The notes beneath the pieces are model-generated. The model was not told the origin of the DNA and searched no databases. It worked only from the letters and a program-made list of their open reading frames with translations. Shown here in pieces: positions 57,741 to 64,000 of a stretch of 64,000 bases of DNA; positions within the stretch are counted from its first letter, which is position 1; every line of letters begins with the position of its first letter. The position numbers and the translations under genes are program-made. Source of the stretch: Microvirga pakistanensis (GTDB taxonomy: Bacteria > Pseudomonadota > Alphaproteobacteria > Rhizobiales > Beijerinckiaceae); the NCBI RefSeq assembly GCF_004458765.1, contig NZ_SPJX01000156.1, positions 62,001 to 126,000 on the forward strand, in the 5' to 3' direction.

Positions 57741-59063
57741 ATGCTGGTGGAGACGCACTACGCTAAGAGCGGTGATCTCCGGATCGCCTATCAGGTGGTC
57801 GGCAAGGGTCCGCTCGATCTGGTCCTTGTTCCAGGCTTCATCTCCAATCTTGATCTCTACTGGGATGAGCCGACCGTAGCCCACTTCCTTACCCGCCTAA
57901 GTTCATTCAGTCGCCTGATCCTGTTCGACAAGCGGGGGACCGGTCTCTCGGACCGCCTTGGAGCCCTGCCGACTCTCGAAGAGCGCATGGACGATGTTCG
58001 AGCCGTCATGGATGCGGTAGAGAGCAAGCGCGCCGCGCTCTTCGGTATGTCCGAGGGAGGTGCAATGAGCATGCTCTTTGCCGCCACCTACCCGGATCGG
58101 ACCCAAGCGCTCATCCTGTATGGGACCTATGCCCACTTCCACACTTGGGTGCTGCCGCCCGACCAGTTCGAGCAGTCCCTGGAGAACATTGCGCAATCGT
58201 GGGGAAAGGGCGCGAGTTTGAGCACCTTCGCGCCAAGCAAAGCCACCGATGGCCGCTTCAAGCAGTGGTGGGCTCGATTTGAACGGTTGAGCGCCAGCCC
58301 CTCGGCAGCCATCATGCTCACGCGGATGAATAGCCAGATTGATGTTCGGCATGTCCTGCCCGCGATCCGTGTTCCGACCCTGGTACTCCATCGTTCAGGG
58401 GATACACGGGTCCGTGTTGAAGGCGGGCGATACCTTGCCGACAACATACCTGGAGCCAAATACGTCGAGTTCCCAGGCCCTGATCACCTCACATGGGCCG
58501 GTAACATGGATGAATTGGCTGACGAGATTGAGGAGTTCCTCACCGGCACCCATGGCGAGGTTGAACCCGACCGCGTGCTTGCCACAGTAATGTTCACCGA
58601 TCTGGTGGACTCGACAAGGCGGGCCGAGGAGATAGGCGACCGGCGCTGGCGTATCCTCCTCGACGAGCATGATCAGATCGTTCGACGCGAGATCGACCGC
58701 TTTCGCGGACGAGAGGTGAAAACGCTCGGCGACGGATTTCTGGCGACCTTTGATGGTCCTGCACGAGCCGTCCGATGCGCCACCACGATCATAGCGGCCC
58801 TGCGGGTGCTGAACTTGGATGTCCGATGCGGCATCCACACGGGTGAGATCGAAATGAAGGGCGAGGACATCGGTGGTATCGCGGTCCACATTGCAGCCCG
58901 TATCGCCGCGCTGGCCGAGGGCGGTCAGGTGCTGGTGTCGCGAACCGTGCGCGATTTAGTAGCCGGGTCCAATCTCCGGCTGGAGGACCGTGGCACCAAT
59001 ATTCTCAAGGGCTTGAGCGAGCCCATGCCACTATTCTCCGTCGCAAGCAGTCAGGAAACGTGA
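57741..59063 (+). CDS. Alpha/beta hydrolase fused to a class III nucleotide cyclase
   Basis: Protein of 440 residues with two enzymatic domains. The first (about 1-265) is an alpha/beta hydrolase with nucleophile elbow GMSEGG (102-107), a likely acid in HRSGDTRV and a histidine in PGPDHLTW. The second (about 280-435) is a class III cyclase with metal Asp in VMFTDLVDSTRRAEE and KTLGDGFLATFDGPARA, and the VHIAARIAALAEGG helix. No membrane segment. Plausibly a soluble cyclase sensing a small ligand through the hydrolase fold. GGGAGCC precedes the ATG. Confidence 0.88.
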   Translation: MLVETHYAKSGDLRIAYQVVGKGPLDLVLVPGFISNLDLYWDEPTVAHFLTRLSSFSRLILFDKRGTGLSDRLGALPTLEERMDDVRAVMDAVESKRAALFGMSEGGAMSMLFAATYPDRTQALILYGTYAHFHTWVLPPDQFEQSLENIAQSWGKGASLSTFAPSKATDGRFKQWWARFERLSASPSAAIMLTRMNSQIDVRHVLPAIRVPTLVLHRSGDTRVRVEGGRYLADNIPGAKYVEFPGPDHLTWAGNMDELADEIEEFLTGTHGEVEPDRVLATVMFTDLVDSTRRAEEIGDRRWRILLDEHDQIVRREIDRFRGREVKTLGDGFLATFDGPARAVRCATTIIAALRVLNLDVRCGIHTGEIEMKGEDIGGIAVHIAARIAALAEGGQVLVSRTVRDLVAGSNLRLEDRGTNILKGLSEPMPLFSVASSQET

Positions 59064-59241
59064 GCCGGCCTCCCGCACCTGCTGATTCTCGTGTTAGCGC
59101 ATGATCCTGAGCAGATCCTCGACACATACTGCCGAGTTGTGGACCACGATGGATACCATCTCAGGATCGTGGCCAGCGTGGCAACATTGACCTTCCCGAT
59201 GCCAGACTGGGCTAGGACAATGGACCGAGCGCAGGTTGGAA

Positions 59242-59376
59242 ATGACCTTTCCAGAACTGGAAACCGGCAAGGGTGGTCGGCTCCAGATCGAACTCGAATC
59301 GGTGATGAAGAGTGTCGAACTCCTCGGAGGTAGCACAGACAATGCCGGTCACCGTCGAAGTTTCCGTCTCCCGTGA
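59242..59376 (+). CDS. Possible 44-residue protein after the cyclase gene
   Basis: Frame MTFPELETGKGGRLQIELESVMKS continuing to RSFRLP and a stop. AGGTTGGAA precedes the ATG. Too short to judge; the surrounding 330 bases otherwise lack a gene. Confidence 0.25.
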   Translation: MTFPELETGKGGRLQIELESVMKSVELLGGSTDNAGHRRSFRLP

Positions 59377-59396
59377 GGCTCAAAGGGCAGAGCCTT

Positions 59397-59621
59397 TCAT
59401 ACTTCAGCGTCTCTAGCCACAGCCGCCGTCCATAACCCTAAGATCAAGTCCGGATCGGTGATCCTGAAGAGATCCTCCTTTGTCATTCCCATAGTGATGC
59501 CATACTGGAGCATCTTCTCCCGGTCTGCCTCGAACGTGCCTTGATCAGCCCACTCGGGTCGAGCATCGATCAAGGCATTCATCATTCGCCAAACCCGATG
59601 CGAGTGCGATTGGCCGAACAT
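59397..59621 (-). CDS. Small hypothetical protein
   Basis: Protein of 74 residues starting MFGQSHSHRVWRMMNALIDARPEWADQGTFEADREKML and ending in a helix DPDLILGLWTAAVA. GGAAGGA sits before the ATG at 59621. The balanced composition suggests a real gene; no family recognised. The following 225 bases are empty. Confidence 0.5.
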   Translation of the reverse strand: MFGQSHSHRVWRMMNALIDARPEWADQGTFEADREKMLQYGITMGMTKEDLFRITDPDLILGLWTAAVARDAEV

Positions 59622-59848
59622 TGTTGTCCTTCCGGTGTCCCGTTTCTGCGTGTTTCTCCGGATGCCAGAGAAAGCCGAACAGATGATGAACGGGCACACG
59701 GCGCTCGCCTGGACCTTCCGTCGATGATGCGTAAGCTCAGGATCATCTAGCGCGGGAAAAGAGGAATGAGCGCCGAGGACCAGCGCTCATTCACCAGCGG
59801 ATCTGCCACGTTCGCCCAGAAGAGTCGGGCCGCACTGTCGCAATCCTC

Positions 59849-60112
59849 CTATTGTCTGATCCGGTTCGCCGCTTCTCGCCATGCGGCTTTCCGGCGTTTT
59901 TCAAGGAAAAGATGTTCATCGTACTGAAAGGCAACGGGATCAAGGAAAGCAGCCAGTTCGGCAATTCGCCCGTTCAGGTCATTGTGTTTTTGCACTCGAC
60001 GGAACCTCGCAATGTTGGCGGACCAACGAGAATCCTGGATGGATGTTCCTGCTTGCGAATTTAGGACTCTTCTGGTTGTTACTAGGAAAATTACCACGTT
60101 GAGCCGGGTCAA
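59849..60112 (-). CDS. Possible small helical protein
   Basis: TTG-started frame of 87 residues; the part DSRWSANIARFRRVQKHNDLNGRIAELAAFLDPVAF looks protein-like. Short rhizobial proteins often carry a similar NIARFRR helix. The start is uncertain and the N-terminal third is poor, so it may be a remnant. Confidence 0.3.
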   Translation of the reverse strand: MTRLNVVIFLVTTRRVLNSQAGTSIQDSRWSANIARFRRVQKHNDLNGRIAELAAFLDPVAFQYDEHLFLEKRRKAAWREAANRIRQ

Positions 60113-60218
60113 TGAGCAACTGGGTTGCCTTAAAAGCCAAGCTGAAACGCTCTTGGGCCGCTCCCGTTAATTGAGCACAGGATCGCTGTGAGCGATTGGC
60201 TCATACGGAGGTGCTGCC

Positions 60219-60542
60219 ATGCGTGTAGACCTGAAGTGTGCTTTTGTTGCCGCTGCCCTGGTTTTCCCAGCTCTTGCCGTTGCTGAAACTGGGGGCGCAG
60301 CAGCAGGTGCCGTAGCCGGTGGTGCGGCTGGTGCCGTTGTTGGAGGTCCGGTTGGGGCAGCCGTTGGCGCGGGTGTCGGCGGTGCGGCTGGGGATGCAGC
60401 CTCGGGACCGGACCAAAAGAACATCACGATCGAGCATCGGGATGTTGGTACAACCGGAACGACCGGCTGCTCGACTACAACCCAACAAAAGACCGACAAT
60501 GTCACGGGTAGTACAACGACGAAGCAGCAGACCAACTGCTAA
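60219..60542 (+). CDS. Exported glycine-zipper protein
   Basis: Protein of 107 residues with a signal peptide (about 1-22, ending LAVAE) and a glycine-zipper segment (about 25-60) of repeated GGAAAGAV/GGPVGAAVGAG units that could insert in a membrane. A Thr/Gln/Ser-rich tail with two cysteines follows. Related small proteins are common in Methylobacteriaceae genomes and of unknown function. A hairpin at 60582-60604 follows. Confidence 0.7.
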   Translation: MRVDLKCAFVAAALVFPALAVAETGGAAAGAVAGGAAGAVVGGPVGAAVGAGVGGAAGDAASGPDQKNITIEHRDVGTTGTTGCSTTTQQKTDNVTGSTTTKQQTNC

Positions 60543-60581
60543 GGTCTGTCGTGTCAAGCGGCGCCGCTATTGCGCCACCTG

Positions 60582-60604
60582 CCCCACCGGGACGTTCGGT
60601 GGGG
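60582..60604 (+). terminator. Hairpin after the glycine-zipper gene
   Basis: Stem CCCCACCG / CGGTGGGG with loop GGACGTT, 40 bases after the stop; only a weak T-containing tail follows, so termination is uncertain. Confidence 0.45.
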
Positions 60605-60628
60605 TGGTGAGTTTCATGCCGCTGCGGC

Positions 60629-60780
60629 TTACTTCTTCTTGAGAGTGTCTTTGAGACTGCCCGTGGCGTTTTGAGTCTTCCCCTTGGCTTAATCTATCTT
60701 GCCTTCACTGTTGCAACTTGGTGTCGCCTCTCAGGCCACTAGCGTCCTGATTTCATCTTGCCGCCGGTGCGGGTGGCGGG
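60629..60780 (-). pseudogene. CsbD-like stress protein remnant
   Basis: The minus strand reads GKID-stop-AKGKTQNATGSLKDTLKKK to a stop, matching the end of CsbD-family proteins with a Gln codon turned to TAA. Further upstream GLRGDTKLQ and GGKMKSGR appear in other frames, matching the CsbD core (GGKIKEG, TGDTKLQAEGK). At least one stop and two frameshifts mark it as dead. Confidence 0.7.
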
Positions 60781-61162
60781 ATTGCCTGTCTAATGAAAGA
60801 CATCCGGGCACAGATCACCTCCCTAGCTCGCCTCAACCGGTTGCGCCGGCCTAGTTCCCTCAGCGAATACGTCGGCTTGGGCACCTCATAAGCAACCATA
60901 TCAGTGTGGAGACTGTCCGATCAGGCGGTCGATCATGGCCCTGACCGCCCGCATCTGTAGTCTATTCTGAGTATGACAGTTTGACCCGCTGTAGCCGCAG
61001 AAATCCCAGCACCGGCTCGGGTTCGCTGTTGAAGCTCTGGTTTGCGGTGGCTCTCTCAGGTCAGTCGGGTGCGTGGGGTTATTACGCTTGAAGCCCTTAT
61101 GAAGCACGAAGTCGACGCTGCGCTCAGTAGACGGCGGCCCGTCACTTTAAGTCCCGTCAACA
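60781..61162. other. Stretch without a convincing gene
   Basis: About 380 bases. A 48-codon minus-strand frame (60899 leftward, MVAYEVPKPTYSLRELGRRN) lacks a ribosome-binding site; a plus frame starting at 61042 is unconvincing. No repeat or RNA is recognised. Confidence 0.35.
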
Positions 61163-61426
61163 TCACTGACCTACGCCGCCATCTCTGCGAAGCCGTGCGT
61201 CCCCACGTGATCTGGAGCGACGGGCAAGATCAATCTCGGTATCAGTATCGGAAGCTGGCAATCTGGCCACGTCGCGAACCCGTTCTGTCGGAATCGCACC
61301 TCTCACCGAGAAAAACGATTGTTTCGCGCCGATGCCCATACTGATGTGAACCGAAGCCATAAGAATATCATCCCTATCGTGTTCGCCTATGATCTCACTG
61401 TTGGGAAAGCCATAGATATTATCCAT
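61163..61426 (-). CDS. Possible small hypothetical protein
   Basis: Frame of 87 residues starting MDNIYGFPNSEIIGEHDRDDILMASVHISMG, with GAGAGGA six bases before the ATG. The first 50 residues look like a real acidic protein; the end is Arg-rich and may be out of frame. Not recognised. Confidence 0.4.
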   Translation of the reverse strand: MDNIYGFPNSEIIGEHDRDDILMASVHISMGIGAKQSFFSVRGAIPTERVRDVARLPASDTDTEIDLARRSRSRGDARLRRDGGVGQ

Positions 61427-61470
61427 TACCGTCCTCTCGGAACTGTGAGCGTCTATCTGGGCCGGTGCTA

Positions 61471-61716
61471 ATGCCTGACTTCGCAGAAGATACCGATCTT
61501 CTTCATTTTATATTTGCGTTCGGCGAGGAAGTTGATTTTGCAGATGCGTTTGCATTTGTGCGTCCCTCCCGCCAAGATCAGGTTAAAGGCTTCCTTGCTG
61601 CGAATGAGATGGGCAGTCGAGTGACACGCCAAGAGCTTCTTGCCATCGCATTCTGGGACAGGGACGATAAAGTTGCCTTCGACGAAGAGTCGTATCCTTC
61701 ATCGCTTCAACCTTGA
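61471..61716 (+). CDS. Small acidic hypothetical protein
   Basis: Protein of 81 residues (MPDFAEDTDLLHFIFAFGEEVDFADAFAFVRP...) with many Asp, Glu and Phe. Composition is protein-like and it ends cleanly, but no Shine-Dalgarno is evident and no family is recognised. Confidence 0.4.
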   Translation: MPDFAEDTDLLHFIFAFGEEVDFADAFAFVRPSRQDQVKGFLAANEMGSRVTRQELLAIAFWDRDDKVAFDEESYPSSLQP

Positions 61717-61755
61717 GCCGCCCGTGGCAGCCGCTCGACTTCGGCCGGTACCCAA

Positions 61756-61893
61756 CTAACCGTGGCGGTTGGCGTAGCGCCGCTTCTTGGTAAGGTTCTT
61801 CTGCCCTTCGAGCACCTTGGCTGGGGCAATCACCTCCTTGTAGCGGCGGGTGTGCTTCTTGAACGACGGCCTCATGCGAGCTTTACCCGCCAT
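61756..61893 (-). CDS. 45-residue strongly basic small protein
   Basis: MAGKARMRPSFKKHTRRYKE continues with a VIAPAKVLEGQKNLTKKRRYANRHG end: 17 Lys/Arg against two Glu. AAAGGAG lies eight bases before the ATG and the stop is TAG, so it looks truly translated. It could bind nucleic acid or ribosomes; no family is recognised. Confidence 0.55.
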   Translation of the reverse strand: MAGKARMRPSFKKHTRRYKEVIAPAKVLEGQKNLTKKRRYANRHG

Positions 61894-62046
61894 GGCTTGC
61901 TCCTTTCAGGTGATGGAGCATCGAACCACATTAGGCTGAACGAACGCACCTCATCCTGAGTGGGTATGCGAGGTCGTTCGAGGATCCATATCAGAAGGTA
62001 ATATAATCCCTCTGCTCATCCAAATGCGGCGCGCAGGGAGGGATAA

Positions 62047-62378
62047 ATGCCAACCTTCATCGGTTATGGACGGTTCACCCGTGAGGCCATGCGCGGCATG
62101 TTGCAGACCCCTGAAGATCGCACAGAGCCCGTCTCCAAGCTGTTCGAGTCGCTGCGTGGAAGGCTGGTTTCCTGGCACATGACCCCAGGCTGTGACTTCG
62201 ACTGGATGCTCCTGGCAGAGGCTCCCAACGAGGAGGTGGTGGCGTTCAGGACATCAAGGTAGCCCGTGCTCTGAGCGGTCCAGAGGCCATGCGCCTGTTC
62301 CAGAAGGGCGGCGAGGCAGCCCGCAGCTTCAAGTCAGCCGGTCAACCAGCCCCATCAGAACAACTGCGAGGCAATTAG
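62047..62378 (+). pseudogene. GYD-domain protein with internal deletion
   Basis: The first frame reads MPTFIGYGRFTREAMRGMLQ through SWHMTPGCDFDWMLLAEAPNEEVV, the GYD-family N-terminus, and stops soon after. The family C-terminus continues in another frame from 62238: GGVQDIKVARALSGPEAMRLFQ and KGGEAARSFKSAG to the stop at 62378. About ten residues expected between EEVV and GGVQD are missing and the frame is shifted by one, so an out-of-frame deletion has broken the gene. Confidence 0.75.
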
Positions 62379-62408
62379 ACAAAGCAGAGACGGAGGATCA
62401 GGGCAGGG

Positions 62409-63134
62409 TCAGATGGTCCAGGCCACGAGCACGAAGCCTCGCGTTCGGTTTCCATTGTCTGAGTCGGGCGTGTTCATGGCTGCGAAAAGATCGTCAGCCT
62501 CAACCCAGACGGGCGGGTACTTATACCGGGAGACATCCAGAACCAGAAAGCGATCTGTGTCAGCGTCATAAGCCGCCAGCGGAGAGATATGCCCTCCGCG
62601 CTCTTGGCCTATCGTGCGACGAAGGTAGTTCACGATCACATAACGGTTGGGAGTGTTCAAGGCTTCGGTGGCAAGCTTGCGGAACTCATCCAAACTGGTG
62701 TCTGCAGCATGCCGCACATCAGCCGTAACCGAGTAGGACTCCAAAATCCCACCAATCTGATCAAGGGTCATTCCGATCCTCGCCAGCACCTCCTTGGGCA
62801 GCACCTTCTCAGTTGTCTCGTTGAGGAGATTGTCCTGGGTGAAGGTCTTGAACGGCTCGAACTCCGGGGTGGACGGGGCTGGAACGCCCAGCGCATTGAG
62901 CACCATCGTGAGGCTGGCGACACCGCAGTAGGCTTGGTTCTTCTGGGTGACGAACTGGATGCTCAGCGGCCAGTAGGCGCGGTTCGCCTCACTCTCCAGC
63001 AGCAGGCGGGCACCTCGTTCACTGTTGAGGCTGACGAGTGACTCGGGCAAGGGCAGTGTCTGGGCGGCAGCACCGCCCGTGGCCAACCACAAGCCGAGCC
63101 CGATGATCTTGAGAGACGAGATGATCACACGCAT
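62409..63134 (-). CDS. Phytochelatin synthase-like cysteine peptidase, exported
   Basis: Protein of 241 residues with a signal peptide (about 1-24, ending GGAAA-Q) and the phytochelatin-synthase fold of the papain clan. The catalytic triad can be read as C70 in QAYCGVAS, His in ERGGHISPLAAYD (about 186) and Asp in LVLDVSRYKYPPVWV (about 203). Bacterial members usually cut glycine from glutathione and make little phytochelatin. Export to the periplasm is inferred from the leader. It lies 15 bases after the DUF1194 gene and has CAGGAGG upstream, so the two form an operon. Confidence 0.88.
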   Translation of the reverse strand: MRVIISSLKIIGLGLWLATGGAAAQTLPLPESLVSLNSERGARLLLESEANRAYWPLSIQFVTQKNQAYCGVASLTMVLNALGVPAPSTPEFEPFKTFTQDNLLNETTEKVLPKEVLARIGMTLDQIGGILESYSVTADVRHAADTSLDEFRKLATEALNTPNRYVIVNYLRRTIGQERGGHISPLAAYDADTDRFLVLDVSRYKYPPVWVEADDLFAAMNTPDSDNGNRTRGFVLVAWTI

Positions 63135-63149
63135 GGCTGGCCTCCTGGT

Positions 63150-63956
63150 TTATGGATCGGGCTGATCAGACATCCTGTTGGCTGTGAGAAACCGCTGGTC
63201 GAAAGACGTGCCCTCGCTCAATCCCGCAATGTCCAAGCGGAACTTAGCCAGGAAAGCGTCGGCGACCTCTTGCGTACTGGAGATCTGCATGACGAACGAG
63301 CCTAGGCCACCGATCACATGCGTGCGGTAATATTCGACATCACCAGTAAGGCCGGAACCGACGACAAGGCCATTGATGACCTGTCCTGCCTCCAGAGCAG
63401 CGTCGCGGGCCTGGGCAGGCTCCGTTCCGCTGTTACTTGGTCCATTCCCAACGATGTTAATGACGGAGCGGCGGCTTGAGGTCGGAGCAGATCCAAGAAG
63501 CGTTGATGCGGAGCGAATCGCCAGCGCGATATCAGTCTGATGGTGTCCAGTGGGAGCCTCGTAATGATCTGTCGGGATATCCCGGTCCAGAAGCTGGGCC
63601 TCTTCGATAAGATGCCTTGAGCGCAGATTCCCGGAGATCTGCGCAGCATCCTCGGGCGTGGCTATCGTGGTCCAGGGAACAAGTATCTTCGTGTGGCCGT
63701 GGCTTGACCACATGAACACGGCAAAGCCAATGCGCCTGTGATGCCCGGCTCGAACTGCCGCCAAGAACCCAGGATGAGCAAGAGCGGAGGCCAGACCTTC
63801 TCGCTCGGCCCATTCTTCGTAGCGCCCAACCGAGGCTGATGTATCCAGAGCCGTTACAAGGTTCGCGTCCACCTCCACCGGCATTTCGGTGGCGGTGCCC
63901 AGACCGGGCATAAGGATGACGACCATCGCGCCTGCAAACCGGATTAAGTCATCCAT
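63150..63956 (-). CDS. DUF1194 protein, von Willebrand A-like, exported
   Basis: Protein of 268 residues with an N-terminal hydrophobic leader (about 5-22) and a von Willebrand A-like fold: MIDAS-like ALDTSASV (about 36-43) near the mature N-terminus, and NIVGNGPSNSGTEPAQARDAALEAG in the core. DUF1194 proteins are alphaproteobacterial, secreted or periplasmic, and of unknown role. The gene opens an operon with the phytochelatin-synthase-like gene. Confidence 0.85.
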   Translation of the reverse strand: MDDLIRFAGAMVVILMPGLGTATEMPVEVDANLVTALDTSASVGRYEEWAEREGLASALAHPGFLAAVRAGHHRRIGFAVFMWSSHGHTKILVPWTTIATPEDAAQISGNLRSRHLIEEAQLLDRDIPTDHYEAPTGHHQTDIALAIRSASTLLGSAPTSSRRSVINIVGNGPSNSGTEPAQARDAALEAGQVINGLVVGSGLTGDVEYYRTHVIGGLGSFVMQISSTQEVADAFLAKFRLDIAGLSEGTSFDQRFLTANRMSDQPDP

Positions 63957-64000
63957 GGCGGCTCTCTCGCTGGAGCAACTTGGGATGCCGAGCGTATACA

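Noticed and set aside
57672-57884. Minus-strand frame of 70 codons over the start of the hydrolase-cyclase gene
   Set aside because: Shadow of the clear plus-strand gene and its promoter region.

Overview
The window looks like a chromosomal segment of a GC-rich alphaproteobacterium of the order Hyphomicrobiales (Rhizobiales), probably near Microvirga/Methylobacterium. This placement is inference. It rests on the gene order iscS-sufBCDS-DUF59, the neighbourhood aroQ-accBC-aat-DUF2155-NDUFA12, RNase E with an acidic/arginine-rich insertion in its S1 domain, an Irr-type iron box, and abundant REP-like palindromes between genes.

Bases 1-49300 are core chromosome, densely coding. From left to right: an RhlE-type RNA helicase; sufA and a TfoX-like gene; a Kef/YbaL-type antiporter meeting an FAD monooxygenase tail to tail; a leftward suf operon (cysteine desulfurase, sufB, sufC, sufD, sufS, DUF59) preceded by a near-perfect Irr box; a serine hydrolase and tyrS; an AsmA/YhdP-like envelope protein; a 1-Cys-type Bcp peroxiredoxin; prfB with its programmed +1 frameshift; PBP1A and an N-acetylmuramoyl-L-alanine amidase; rne with a 600-base leader; an aminotransferase and a DsbA-like protein; aroQ, accB, accC, aat, DUF2155 and the complex I subunit NDUFA12; gatC-gatA; an UPF0173 hydrolase; a trehalose/maltose-type ABC transporter operon lying between two direct copies of a 100-base repeat; ruvX; then a CHASE2 adenylate cyclase next to a large FecR/Ig-like/von Willebrand A protein.

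Bases 49300-50330 hold a structured candidate small RNA with a strong terminator and a tRNA-Gln(CUG) gene.

Bases 50334-64000 look different. Genes are short, scattered and mostly orphan (GNAT, Nudix, Crp/Fnr regulator, NTF2-like, a hydrolase-cyclase fusion, a Gly-zipper exported protein, a phytochelatin-synthase-like protease with a DUF1194 partner). Several are visibly broken: a frameshifted cupin, a GYD-domain gene with an internal deletion, a CsbD remnant and a truncated paralogue of a small protein. This is an accessory, decaying region beside a tRNA gene. No integrase, transposase or CRISPR array is visible.

Themes that tie the window together are Fe-S cluster assembly under iron control, cell-envelope synthesis, translation factors, and cyclic-nucleotide signalling (two cyclases and one Crp-family regulator). 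All reading was by eye; no database search was run.
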